NCBI GenBank assembly: GCA_036924085.1 | Contig: JAVGWX010000014.1 | Location: 42,279,556 to 42,343,555, forward strand | Length of the DNA: 64,000 nucleotides | Direction: 5' to 3' | Source of the DNA: Ariolimax columbianus | Taxonomy: Eukaryota; Mollusca; Gastropoda; Stylommatophora; Arionidae | Part shown: positions 29,937 to 40,960 of the stretch, in pieces | Position numbering within the stretch: the stretch's first letter is position 1 | Layout: each line of letters begins with the position of its first letter | Notes under the pieces: generated by a model | The model's database searches: none | Told to the model about the DNA's origin: nothing | What the model saw: only the letters and a program-made list of their open reading frames with translations | Made by a program: the position numbers and the translations under genes

Positions 29937-31410
29937 AGGCGTGTTCAAATGAATCCGGACCTAACTGCGCCAAGTGAATATACATACAATGCACACGAGT
30001 ACGTCATTTCAGGTGTAAACAGCACATACCAACCGTCTAGTTTGCAAAAGTGCATTATCATCCGACTCATAGTTTCCTCAGCAGACCGTTGAAAACCTCG
30101 CTGGTGTGACACGGAATCCTTCCAGAGTTGATTAGCGAGCGGTCATTCGGTTTCTAACAGGTGAAGGATTCGTCGCATAATGCAGGCAGTGTATGGTGAC
30201 AAAAGTGTGTCGAAGACAAGAGTGAAGAACTGGACAACAATGTTTAAAGAAGGACGTGAATTAACGACAGATCTTCCGAGACCAGGTCAGGCTCATATTG
30301 TTGCGTCAGGGGACGGCGGGGGCAAGGGGTTAAGTTACAAGGCTTACAACAAAAAAGTGCTGGGTTTGTTCCCCATCACAGAACTTGCCGTTACCCAGTG
30401 GAAGAAACCCTTTGAAAATGCAGGACGAAGCAGACCCTTGCATAAAATGCACGCCAAAGACGAATGCACTGGGCCAACAGGCGCAACAAAAAAAAATAAC
30501 AACATCCGCACTGCAGGGAACACCGCCTTGTGGAATAAAGACATAAGGCTAATGCAAAACAAAAAAATATATTGTTTCGTCAAAAGATGTCCTCGTCAAA
30601 ATTGATGCAGCAATTCGGGTGGACCGTTACCGGAGCGTATATTTGCTAGCATAGGAATTTGCTGAGTCGCTAAGGACAGTTCAAATGGTGGTTAACAAGA
30701 AACTGAAGTATCGGAAGGTGTGTTCCCAATGGGTACCTCGGTTGCTGACCAACCACAATAATGAAGAACGCATGGGATGGAGTTTGAATCACTTGCTGCG
30801 ATACGAAGAGGGGGGTGATTCGATTCTCTGCGCATAGTGGCAGGTGGTCAATCGTGGTACCACAACTTTGAGCCGAGCAGCAAATCTGCTAGCATGCGCA
30901 ATGGAAACATCATGGATCACCGAATCGAAAAAAAATAACAGTCACACATTTCCGCTGGTAAGATTATGCTGACATCATTTTTTAACCATGAGGGATTTTT
31001 GTAGGTAGGCTTTAAAGAGTGTGGCGTGAACACCAATGCCATCCGCTACAACGACACACTAGACAAGCTGCATACAGCAATCAAGAACAAACGACTCGGC
31101 ATACTTTCGCGAGGTGTGATTCCACATGTCCCGGCCATTATTCAGAAAGCGTTAGCACAGAAACGGTGGGACGTACTACCATACCCATCATTAGCTTTGA
31201 CATGTCCCCTTGTGACTTAATTTGTTCGGACCATTAAACAAAAGTCTGAAGGAACAAAGATTCGACTCCGATGCAGACGTCATGGCCTCGGTGACCAAGT
31301 GGTTCAACGATGAACCAAGGTCTTTTTTTCGGATGGCATTCGCTGTCTACCCAAGCGGTGGGATGCATGTCGAAATGCCTATGACAACTTATTCTAACTA
31401 ACAATGTGGC
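29937..31410 (+). pseudogene. Mariner (DD34D) transposase relic, interrupted by a retrocopy
   Basis: The N-terminal helix-turn-helix is RAVIRFLTGEGFVA, then MQAVYGDKSVSKTRVKNWTT, EGRELTTDLPRPGQAHIVAS. After the insertion at 30309-30568 the frame resumes with KDVLVKIDAAIRVDR. Then come KYRKVCSQWVPRLLTN, RYEEGGDSIL, LDKLHTAIKNKRLGILSRGV and ALAQKRWDVLPYP, with CDLICSD where family members have SPDLxPxDFHLF, and FFSDGIRCLPKRWDACRNAY. Stops and frameshifts abound and the catalytic TGDE region is lost. The left edge may be ACGAGGCGTGTTCAAATGAA (~29933). I found no matching right terminal repeat. The element's own TSD was not determined. Confidence 0.85.
30309..30568 (+). mobile_element. 260-bp retrocopy (3' end of a polyadenylated transcript) inside the mariner
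   Basis: Flanked by near-identical 14-mers: ATATTGTTGCGTCA (30295-30308) and ATATTGTTTCGTCA (30569-30582). It ends in an A-rich tail (AAAACAAAAAAAT, ~30557-30569), preceded 18 bp earlier by a canonical AATAAA (30534-30539). These are the hallmarks of a processed mRNA end inserted by LINE machinery. Ignoring the insert, the mariner frame reads straight through (AHIVAS then KDVLVKIDAA). The source gene is unknown; the ~85-codon frame across it matches nothing I recognise. Confidence 0.8.
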
Positions 31411-31689
31411 ATGTGTGCTTAATTTAATTCTGTCAAACTAGATGATGAAACTTTCATATGTGTGTAATAAATCCACTGGGTCCGGTTTCAGTTGAACACA
31501 CCACCTGTATATGTATATTATATACACAGACACATACACACACACACATATACTTTTTAATCGTAGCAGGTCAAAATCCATCCATTGAACGACACTTGAT
31601 GCTGTCCTCCTAAGATAAAGGCCACCGTCCATCGCAGACGATAATGGCATAATTAATTTTGCTAGCACTATTTTTAGTTAGGATTAATT
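31411..31689. other. Unassigned DNA
   Basis: A short CA-rich patch at about 31530-31548. No other feature. Confidence 0.3.
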
Positions 31690-31908
31690 GCGCTACTTTT
31701 TATACTCACTCTCTCGTCTCGAGCCACCCGACCCCAGTGGCAAGTCATGAACAAGACGACTAGGTGGCCACTACGAGATGCAGGAGACTCCACATCAAGC
31801 ATCCGTGAAAAAGACGGCAGAGTCCGGAGTCGAACCCACACCACCTGATCATGAGGCCAACGGCTTAGCCACTTCGCCACGCCTCCTACCGACTGGCATT
31901 CGGGGCGG
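31690..31908 (-). mobile_element. tRNA-derived SINE
   Basis: On the minus strand the head reads GGCGTGGCGAAGTGGCTAAG (A box TGGCGAAGTGG), a CTCATGA anticodon-like loop and GGGTTCGACTCC (perfect B box). A ~130-bp body follows. Spacing between boxes (~35-40 bp) fits a tRNA head. A tRNA-like minus-strand head also lies at 37660-37725. Confidence 0.75.
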
Positions 31909-33000
31909 AATTCATCTCTGTCAACGCTTCAACACTCTAACCCTGCTTCCATCTACCACTCGGTACGCCACTGCTTATGATGTATCATTATTATTGATAA
32001 AGCCAACGACCCTGATTACGATACAGCTATATTTATTCTCTGACTATGAAAGCATATTTAAACAGACAGATCGCTCGTACGTTACGCTAAGATAAATGGG
32101 CAGCCCAGTCAAGTGTGCACCGCGCATTGCTAGGGACTCATTCTGATAATGGTACTGCCTACAGCTGATTTGTACCAGGCCTTGTTATCGCTTGGGTAAA
32201 CATCTGGTGTGATATCCTACCCCGATGTCCGCTACTGAGTGATCCTGGTTGCTGTCATTTTCCCGATGCTGTAGCAATTAATACACTGTTGCAGGCGAAA
32301 CAAGCCTGAGGGCTTTCGGGGTTATGCTCGGTGTGTGGGATCAGGACAGATTTACAACGCCTATGGGGACGGTTTAAACGTTTCGTTTCAGTAAATATTT
32401 ATGAGATTAATATTCGTATGAAAATGTACGAATTTGCTTTTAATATATGAAGTTGGATTGGAAAACAGACATTGATTTTGTTTCTTTGCCATCATGCAAT
32501 CACATCAATAATACGCAGTATACACTATATGTGTATGTCATATTGAGGCATGCGAAGTAAGTAGCTTGTGCGTTACATAAAGTCGCGTTTTACGGCCGGC
32601 AACATATTTGGCTGTTATACATTTATTGGCAAGTGTGCGGTACGTATGTTGCCATTAGTGTGAACTGTAATCCTTCTCTGAGTATTCACTCTGCGTGGTG
32701 ATTTATTCTACCATCTATAATTCACCTTCATGATGCTATGATTGCACCACTTCTCAATCTGGGCCCGTTGCATTTCCACATGCGCGTATGTCCATTGTCC
32801 CCTCCACAAGCTCGAAGGTCGGACCACACTATATCATTGAAGTCGTCAACAAGATACCTTTCTCAGACCTTGAAACTGATACAATGACAGACTTCAGTAT
32901 CTCATGTAGAATCTACTTAACAGGTTTTGGGATGTTCACTGAAGGAGCATATGTGCTATTCAGAGTACCAGTATGCTTGTTTTTCAGTAGAATGTATAGT
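31909..33000. other. Unassigned intergenic DNA (~1.1 kb)
   Basis: Several short frames without motifs. No repeat unit noticed. Confidence 0.3.
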
Positions 33001-33189
33001 GGCATACGTAGTAGTAGCAGTAGTGGCAGTAGTAGTAGTAGTACTTATTGTTGTTGTGTAGTAGTAGTAGTAGTAGTAGGAGATGTAGTAGTGGAGTTAG
33101 TAGTAGTAGTAGTAGTAGTAGTAGTGGCAGTAGTAGTAATTGAGTAGCAGTAGTAGTAGTAATAGCAATAGGAGTAATAGTAGGAGTTT

Positions 33190-33242
<53 letters not shown>

Positions 33243-33288
33243 ATAGCAGATGTTGTAGAAGAAGTAATGGTAGTAGTAGTGGTAGTAA

Positions 33289-33332
<44 letters not shown>

Positions 33333-33335
33333 TTC
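33001..33335. repeat. (TAG)n trinucleotide array, ~335 bp
   Basis: GTA/TAG triplets with GCA, GGA and ATA interruptions. It is the reverse-strand equivalent of the (TAC)n arrays at 27.2 and 63.4 kb. Poly-Ser, poly-Val and poly-Thr frames across it are artefacts. Confidence 0.97.
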
Positions 33336-34984
33336 ATGCATTAACGTGTAACACAGGTCGCGGTCAATACTTCCTCTTCCATGCTTCCTATAGATATCGT
33401 GCCCGTTTTTATATGCCATGTATCCCTTCCGCTCCACCCACCCTCCTCTGATAGGCATTAGCTACGGGCGTTTCCTAAATCACCACTCCCAAACTGGAGG
33501 CTAATCTCATACACTTTCCACCACTGGACCTCACTTTTTGCTAGACACTACCAGATGTGCTTTGTCCATCGGATTGTTACTACAGAACTCAACAAACGCA
33601 AACATAATTCTCACATTGGCGACTAGATGCACTTTTTAGAACATCTTTACCGATGATTTTGGATAAAAAATACAACAGAAAGGTTAAAATATGTGTGAGA
33701 AAAATTTGAGTATGGATAAAATCACGAGGATGAACATATGCCAGAAAATAAACATACCAACGACAATAACATATAAAAACACGTAATTTTTAAACTGCTT
33801 TTTTCGGTGCAGGCTTGTGTTGTTTTTTTTAAATTTAGTTTTTCGTTGCAAGACATGAATTTTTTTGTTTTTATTCCTAAATGAGTGTTTAAAAAAATTA
33901 TATATGCTGTGTTTATTTGGCGAACTAGTGTATTGACGTATCCATTTTTTGTTGTTGTTGTTATTTATTGGTGTTGGTTAACATTCATTATCGTCTTTGA
34001 ATATGATCATAGTTCATGTAGATTTCTCCACCTGCGTCATCTTTAACGTTTATTTCTGGTGGTTCGTGGTTTTCAACTCAATGAACAGGTGAGTCTGTTT
34101 GAATGCTATTTGAAACTGCTGATCTCGCTTGTTGATGCTATAGTCCGTTTCACAATGGTTACCGCCAATTGCCGTCGAATATCTCAATAACCCTCGCACC
34201 AATAAACAGGAACTGTTGCACATGGTCTTATATTTCCAATGTCCCGACGACTGTATTATTTACATTTTGACAGGTAGTGCTATTTTCGTATTGCGGCTAC
34301 TTCCTTTGATCTTTGTTAGCAAATGATTGATTTATTCCCTGCAGACAATAATTTACCGTACATTTTAAAAATTGTCTGTCTTTAGGCAAAGGCGTATCTC
34401 CATTCCGAATTATATTTTCTACTTTAGGTACATATAATGTCCTTTTTACTGTAGCTCATGTCTTGTAGCTATTGTAAGAAGTAACTGCGCATTTCGTAGA
34501 AAGAATGTGTGAAGATGTACTACAAGCAGATGATATATATTTCATAGAAAGTACATACTTCAGATGGACTGCACCAGTAGATGCTGGAGTAAACCATTAG
34601 ATGGATATAATTCAGTCCTGAGATCCATTTTCTGTCTGATTGGCTTTGAAAAGGACCGTTTTGCCAAGGTGATGGAAACTTATATTTCTCAGAAAACAAA
34701 CATGGAAGTTAATTTCTCACTTAATCAGAGTCAGACGTTTCCAACAAATTGACGACTGCTACCGACTGAACGAACGACAGTCCATCTTTTTTCACATAGC
34801 CTTCTTCCTCTTTTAAGACGTGGTCCTTACATTTAGCCCAGTAATTGTTTTCTATATTTGAGAGGGCTGCATATGTTAGTTTTTTTTATATCGGATAGTT
34901 TGACAGTTTTATTGTCAGCAGCTACTTGTCCTTCAGCTTCCGCCCAAATTAGTTCAATTGGGTTTAAGATGGCATTGCTACAAA
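33336..34984. other. Unassigned AT-rich intergenic DNA (~1.6 kb)
   Basis: T-rich runs near 33825-33985, including TTGTTGTTGTTGTT. A 62-codon frame at 34564-34752 has no motif. No gene or repeat recognised. Confidence 0.3.
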
Positions 34985-35215
34985 TTAACTAAAGAGAGGT
35001 CCAGATTGGATGTAAGAAAATATATTTTTTTAGTCAGAAGGTGGTGAATGCTTAAAATGCATTGGCACGGGAGGCAGTGGAGGCAGGGACAATTAAAGCA
35101 TTTATGAATACATTGGATACGCATAGCTTTTAGAACAAGGTAATGTAAATGAAACTGGTTGTATACAGACTTTGCAGAGTCTTATAAACCAGTATAAAGA
35201 CGTTAAGTTAAGTTA
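34985..35215 (+). mobile_element. CR1-like LINE 3' terminus with (TTAAG)n tail
   Basis: One frame reads FFSQKVVNA, a stop where Trp is usual, NALAREAVEAGTIKAFMNTLD. This is the standard C-terminus of CR1/L2-group polyproteins. The ~85-bp 3' UTR ends CCAGTATAAAGACG then TTAAGTTAAGTTAAG. The minus-strand relic at 46310-46450 has the same UTR end and tail; that at 16886-17040 is more distant. Confidence 0.75.
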
Positions 35216-36747
35216 AGTGTGAATGGTAAAGTGGCAGTCTCAAACATATATGACCATGCTCTTGGATCAACTTGTCTACGTGAAATATTTTTTCCTTTCG
35301 TGTTTGCTTGACAAGGGAAAGTATTTCATGTTTTAGAAACGTTTTGTTAAATGGTAGGTGTTCTTTTGTGATCAACATCCTTATTGAATCGTTTGTACTG
35401 GATGATGTCGGATTTTGTCTTCTTGTGATACTGCGTTGTGGTGTGATGAATTGCAAATTATCAGACAAGAGGATCTATCTAAGGACGGATGAATAGTTTT
35501 CTTCAATTCACTCTGTAAATATGTTATCATTCATTTCGGTGTGATAGTCCCGATTGTCCGTATGGTTTGAAGGAAATACAAGTCTGCATTCATTACCAGC
35601 CAAATATGTCTGCTACCTGCATGTGCTATTATCAAGAGCTATCCTTTGCCACTTGGTACTAATCTTTTCATCGTTCCATCCGCTGACTGCCATTCATTTT
35701 CACTTGTGCTGTCAGCATTTATTCAAGTTTAATCTACATGCACAATATCATAACATTGTTTACTCGTTTCGCGTACTTCACGTGTTTGCTTCTCATGGAT
35801 ACTAGATGGGGCTCCTCATAGATGACGTTTCTCTCGCTATCAAACTTTCTAAATGTAAAGCCTATGCCCTTTACAGTTCTGCACAATGTAGATTTCAATA
35901 CATCAATGTTATTGTATGTTCTCGGACAAGACTTCAGCTTCCTTAGTATCACTGTATCTTTGAATCAAACATTCTACAAATCTCTCTTCTAATCACATCC
36001 CTGTCAAAGCTATCTACCCTTTTCTTTCTTCATTGCGTATTTATCTTGATGGAACACGAACTTCTATAGTCTTAGAGCAATCGATCGAATGACCGTTTAC
36101 TTAAACCCAAAGAGTGAATAGTTCTCATTTCAGCGTTTTAGAAACCGATATAGTTTACAATTCTTAGTTTCTCTACAAAAATGTTGATACGTCTTCAATG
36201 CAATTACATGGTGTGAAAAACAGATAATATTCAGACGCATTGTAGTCGCGAATGTCAACAATTTGTTAAGGTACGCCGATAACACAATTTGTATTGTTGA
36301 CACATTGACACACCGAAGGCTCACTATAACTGTTTAAAATCAGTGATCCATGGCCTACTACAGTTTTCCTGGAGTGCGCTTTTGGTTGACGTTGGAGATA
36401 TTTCGTAAACTACATAGACAATGTTATTTCCACAAAATACTCGCTGTTTTGAAGGGGTAATCATTTCAAAAGACTGCTTCTGTAGGAGGTTTTTGTATAC
36501 CCTTAATAAAGAAAATTATATACCACATGTTTGTGGGAAAAAACAAAATATTCCCTATTGAGACATGGTGATCTGCCGGTTATATGCAATATTTTGAAAT
36601 ATTTTATTCATATGAAAGATGAGATGTTCATTTTTAAAACGCGGCAAACATTGTGAAACGCAATATATATAAAATTTCAGAATTTCGTTTTTCGGTACAC
36701 CTGTTGTCCAGGATCCGTCAAAATTAGACGATGAACAGGTCGTACTA
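35216..36747. other. Unassigned intergenic DNA (~1.5 kb)
   Basis: Several 60-86-codon frames on both strands, none with a recognisable motif. No repeat unit noticed. Confidence 0.3.
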
Positions 36748-37135
36748 TTAGAGGCTGAGTGGTCCGCCGGGGTCTTTGTGTATGACAAGGACACGAATAG
36801 CACCACTGCCCAACAAAGAGTAGGCCGTAAGAGGCGACTAACCGCGTCCGACGGCATAACACCGGCCATGGTTAGGTGATTTATTAAGAGCAGCATAAAT
36901 GGCACCTAACAGGCTGCGGGTCTACTTTGCTCTGGTATTTGAGTCTATTAAGATTGACTCGTGTATCAGTTAACCACCCTCCGCGGCACTTGTCCCAACT
37001 CAGCCGAGTAATACGCTAATCGAGCCTAGCACGTGAGCAGGAACTCCTCCTCCCGGCTTCATCCAGCTAACGCGAGATCTGGGATCTGTATAAGGACATC
37101 GGGCGCTGTAGAAATACAGCTTGATGAAGACTAGT
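36748..37135 (+). mobile_element. Dispersed repeat family X, near-complete copy
   Basis: Starts at GAGTGGTCCGCCGGGGTCTT. Continues with GTGTATGACAAGGACACGAA, GTAAGAGGCGACTAACCGCG, GGCACCTAACAGGCTGCGGG, TTTGAGTCTATTAAG and CTCCCGGCTTCATCCAGCTA. It ends near TACAGCTTGATG. It is the best copy, with that at 53465, for defining the left end. Confidence 0.8.
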
Positions 37136-37434
37136 AGAGGCTGGACGAAATATGAGCCTTCTATCTTATGGGGAAGTTAGTTAAAATAAAAGAAATAGAA
37201 GTACAGAATAGAAATAGAAATAAAATACAACGGGCATGCCATTTAATTAACAGCTTAAAGTGTTTACCGTTTGGAAGATCAGAGAATGTCCTCTACGGAC
37301 AGGTGGCCATTGAAGAATCGGCAGTCCCACACTGAGATTCAAAGACGTTTGCAAGATAGACATGAAGTCATGCGACATCCCTTCTGGGGGCTCTGAAACA
37401 ATTGTTCAGTATCGAGCTGTCTGGAAACAGTCAG
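37136..37434. other. Unassigned DNA
   Basis: An AAATAGAAATAGAAATAAAA patch near 37200. No other feature. Confidence 0.3.
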
Positions 37435-37725
37435 ATGGAGGGGGCATAGTGGCTGCCGACTCTCGTAGAGGCTTTCTGGCTGCAGTCAAAAGTTAAAGGC
37501 GAGGGTTCGACTTCATCGCCTGGGGTTTCCAAATATGGCTCGGTTTTTCTCAGCAGAAAGGTATCCCCGCCTGCAGATAGGATCGCACAAAGCCCGAATT
37601 CCGTAGCTCCAGCGATGAATCCAGGGATCTCCAAAAAAATTGACACCATAAACCGGCCGTCGCAGCTCGAATTCAAACCCTACCCGTCTGAACACAAGGC
37701 ATACGGCTTGACCACTTCGCCAGAA
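37435..37725 (-). mobile_element. SINE-like sequence with tRNA-like heads facing each other
   Basis: On the minus strand, TGGCGAAGTGGTCAAGCC (37703-37722, A box) is followed by GGGTTTGAATTCG (B-box-like) some 40 bp on, as in the SINE at 31.7-31.9 kb. On the plus strand near 37446-37508, GGCATAGTGGCTGCCGACTC and GGGTTCGACTTC give a second, weaker A/B pair. This may be one dimeric or two overlapping decayed SINEs. Confidence 0.45.
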
Positions 37726-38635
37726 AAAAACCCTGCAGAGAAAAGAGAACAGCTGAAACAGATTAAGAAACAGCCAGGCAAGCCAGCCTCCTCAGTATGG
37801 CTGTACGATGTGTGGCAGGGACTGTCACTCGAGGATCGGCCTTACAGTCAAAGCAGACGGTGTCCAGATACAGAAGACATAGCTAGATAAAACTCACGCC
37901 CATGGTCTACAGACACTGAGACGCCAATGATTATGTAGTGAGCTGTAATGAAATAGTTATATACGCAGACATCAGAGATGTATAGGGTGAGCGAAAGCGA
38001 GAGATGGTGCGAGAATTAAAGGGAGATATAGAGAGTGACAGAGAGGCAGATAGCGAGGGCGGGAGACAAAAAGAGAAATAGCGAGGTTAATATTCTTCTT
38101 CTTAGAACTAAATTGCGGCCTTATTGTGATAACAAAACAAGCAATGGCTCAGAGACAGAACAAGAAACAAAGCGGGATCGATTATACTGCCATACCATCT
38201 TCTCCGTTAAGGAGAATGAAAGAAAGGAAACAATACATCACATCAGAGCATACGCCATGACACGCAATGAGCGGTTTAAGTTAGACGCCATACCTGGAAG
38301 ACTTTTTCGTGTCCCCTTCTCAATCCAGCCGGAGCATAAGTCAGTCACAACAGGTAGCCTCCGTTAGGAAGGCAGCACCGGAGCATTTTGTGTACTTGTG
38401 CAGTGGTAATTCCATGTAGAAATGTATGTTACACGATGAATTTGCTAGTAGAACAAGCGTCTTAAAAAACTCTAACCATAGGTCACTGAGTTCCAATCGT
38501 AAGTATTTTACAGCTGATGACTGCAGCGTGACATTTCATTTCGAGTTAAGAGGAGGGCAGGTCGATATAACTATTCGTGAAATACAAATGTAATGTCATT
38601 AAAAAGATAAACGTGTAAAACAGATGCTAACCATA
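37726..38635. other. Unassigned intergenic DNA (~0.9 kb)
   Basis: GA-rich between about 37985 and 38085. A 110-codon plus frame (38035-38367) has no motif. Confidence 0.3.
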
Positions 38636-39180
38636 AACCTCGCCTAAGTCTAAGCCGAACCCTAACCCTCACCTAACTCTAAACGTAACCATAACCCTCC
38701 CCTAATTCTAAGCCGAACCCTAACCCTCACCTAACTCTAAACGTAACCATAACCCTCCCCTAATTCTAAGCCGAACCCTAACCCTCACCTAACTCTAAAC
38801 CTAACCATAACCCTCCCCTAATTCTAAGCCGAACCCTAACCCTCACCTAACTCTAAACGTAACCATAACCCTCCCCTAATTCTAAGCCGAACCCTAACCC
38901 TCACCTAACTCTAAACGTAACCATAACCCTCCCCTAATTCTAAGCCGAACCCTAACCCTCACCTAACTCTAAACCTAACCATAACCCTCCCCTAATTCTA
39001 AGCCGAACCCTAACCCTCACCTAACTCTAAACCTAACCATAACCCTCCCCTAATTCTAAGCCGAACCCTAACCCTCACCTAATTCTAAACCTAACCATAA
39101 CCCTCCCCTAAGTCTAAGCCGAACCCTAACCCTCACCTAACTCTAAACCTAACCATAACCCTCCCCTAATCTACCCGTAA
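38636..39180 (+). repeat. 58-bp minisatellite rich in telomere-like CCCTAA words, ~9 copies
   Basis: The unit holds AAGCCGAACCCTAACCCTCA, CCTAACTCTAAACGTAACCA and TAACCCTCCCCTAATTCT. Copies differ at one or two sites (AAACGTAACC versus AAACCTAACC). The words CCCTAACCC and ACCTAA echo the TTAGGG telomere repeat, but the register is 58 bp and the site is internal, so it is a minisatellite of interstitial telomere-like type. Confidence 0.92.
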
Positions 39181-39189
39181 CCCAATAAA

Positions 39190-39360
39190 GTCATTGCTAA
39201 GACACATGCAGTAAGCAACAGATGTAGCAGAAATCCTCGTCTATTCTCGCAGAACGTCTGACACCCCCAAAAGACTATTCTGTGACACGAGTCTTACATC
39301 AGGTACCGAAAGAAGTTTCTTTTATTTGAGGTGAATTAAGACGCTAGTACCTTGCTATGC
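39190..39360 (+). repeat. Dispersed repeat W, copy next to the 58-bp array
   Basis: GCTAAGACACATGCAGTAAG, CGTCTATTCTCGCAGAA, GACACC, GACTATTCTGTGACACGA and TCTTTTATTTGAGGTGAATT align in order with 60040-60220 (GCTAAGACAACAGC, CGTCTTTTCTAGCAGAA, GACACC, GACTATTTTGTTACGTCA, TCTTTTGTTTGGGGTGAAAT). The second copy lacks the minisatellite. Confidence 0.5.
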
Positions 39361-39689
39361 GCAACTAACCTCAATGTCATGTATGCTAGTGCAGTTACCC
39401 AATTTTCTCTCCCAATATGTGCCCCAGAAATCATAGAGATATTACTGTTATATATTTACATGTATTATTTAGGGACAATGTCCTAATGTCATTTAAGCGT
39501 ACTAGTCCTGGAATGTGGTTGGGGTAAAGCAGCTTGGCCATCGAGGAAGGTGGGTGGAGGTCAACGCTACAATTCACATAGTTACAAACTTACTGAGAAA
39601 CATCGCGTAGCACTACAACTAGAAAGACCGATGCACATCGTTAACACGAGTGAGGGTAAAAGAAGAATTGCAGAAACATGACGCCAAAG
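39361..39689. other. Unassigned DNA
   Basis: No feature recognised. Confidence 0.3.
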
Positions 39690-39816
39690 AAACTCGTCAC
39701 GACCTAGAAAGTCGTCACGACCTAGAAAGTCGTCACGACCTAGAAACTCGTCACGACCTAGAAAGTCGTCACGACCTAGAAACTCGTCACGACCTAGAAA
39801 GTCGTCACGACCTCGA
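39690..39816 (+). repeat. 18-bp minisatellite, seven copies, each with an 11-bp palindrome
   Basis: The unit is GTCGTCACGACCTAGAAA. GTCG-TCA-CGAC is an inverted repeat within each unit, giving a chain of small hairpins. Units with GTCGTC and CTCGTC alternate in the middle (36-bp higher order). As 18 is a multiple of 3, the plus strand reads RHDLES/RHDLET repeats and the minus strand a similar chain. That periodicity, not selection, explains the 68- and 118-codon frames. Confidence 0.9.
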
Positions 39817-40069
39817 GTTGCTTCGATCGTTAATAATTTGGACATTTTGTTTCTAGACGACAACATTGAAATAGTTTTGTGTTGGTGACATTCTAGTGGA
39901 AACAAAATATTCGAAAGTTCCCCAACAAGGATGCACATTCACACCAACTGATAAATAAATATAATAACAATGATCGTACATTAACTAGCCGTTTTGTAAG
40001 AGATAACATCAAATGAAAACCTTAAAAGTGGGATATAAATTAGAAAACCCATACTTTGTAAGTTGTTAT
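39817..40069. other. Unassigned DNA
   Basis: No feature recognised. Confidence 0.3.
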
Positions 40070-40071
40070 TA

Positions 40072-40592
40072 TAGTTGCTAAGGTGATCGAGACGCAGGCG
40101 AACAACTTGACGTCATACTAGCAGTTCAAAGATGGCCGCGCCAGTGTTGACATTAACTAAAGAAGATCAGCGTTCTGGTGTTTGTTTTTTGAGCTGTAAA
40201 GATTCATCAGCGATTGAAGGTCTAGTACTGTGAATCATGTCGCTCACTCCAGCAAGTATATGAGTGCAGTAGGAAGTTTAAAAAACGGCGTTAGTTCTGT
40301 GACAGGATGTTCACAACAGTTTCAAGCACAGAGCTCACAACGTGCTGGAACTTCATATTCTACTAACATACTTGCTGGGGAGAATGCATTCACCGTACTG
40401 GACCTTTATTCACCAATAAAATATATATAGGCTTTACCCCTTCGCTGCTCAAAGAATGGATCACAGTAAGCTGTTCCTCTTCAGTGCCTGTCAATAGTGG
40501 AGGCGGCCATCTTTTAACTGCAATTAGGACGTCATGTGTTTATCTACACCGTATTAACACACGGAAGACACTCTTGACATCCTTAGCAACCA
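40072..40592. mobile_element. MITE (521 bp) with inverted ends and TA duplication
   Basis: The left end is TAGTTGCTAAGG (40072-40083) and the right end CCTTAGCAACCA (40581-40592), whose complement is TGGTTGCTAAGG: 11 of 12 match. TA flanks each end (40070-40071 and 40593-40594), as for Tc1/mariner-type elements. Further in, the arms still match in part: GACGTCATACTAGCAGTTCA then AAGATGGCCGCG (40109-40143), opposite GACGTCCTAATTGCAGTTAA then AAGATGGCCGCC on the other strand (40533-40502). There is no transposase frame, so it is non-autonomous. The AAGATGGC and GACGTCA words recall YY1 and CRE sites. Confidence 0.7.
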
Positions 40593-40767
40593 TATCAAGA
40601 AGTTACAATACAAACTAATTGTTTTTCTCATTTATATCTCGCTTTTTTTTGGTTTGAATTTGAATCTCCGTCGTATTTAGCAAGATTTTGAACGGTGTGT
40701 ATGGGTGTTTATGTGCGTGTTCAAATCAAAGTGTATCGGTGTATGTTTGTATGTACGTCTGTGTATG

Positions 40768-40960
40768 TGGACATTTGAGTGAACATATTTGTAAACGACA
40801 CTGCTAGAGAGCGATAAAGCGAACACAAAACTGGACATTTGAGTGAACATATTTGTGAACGACACTGCTAGAGAGCGATAAAGCGAACACAAAACTGGAC
40901 ATTTGAGTGAACATATTTGTGAACGACACTGCTAGAGAGCGATAAAGCGAACACAAAACT
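40768..40960 (+). repeat. 64-bp tandem repeat, three copies
   Basis: Units start TGGACATTTGAGTGAACATA at about 40768, 40832 and 40896 and are nearly identical (the first has GTAAAC for GTGAAC), so recent. The minus-strand frames of 67-98 codons across it are repeat artefacts. Confidence 0.95.

Noticed and set aside
38035..38367. 110-codon plus frame as a small protein
   Set aside because: No motif, signal or conserved pattern seen, and it starts in GA-rich low-complexity DNA. Not supported, though not excluded.
38636..39180. True chromosome-end telomere
   Set aside because: The array has a 58-bp period with mixed words and unique DNA on both sides within the window.
39582..39938. 118-codon minus and 68-codon plus frames with hexapeptide repeats
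   Set aside because: Explained by an 18-bp minisatellite whose length is a multiple of three; no flanking coding evidence.
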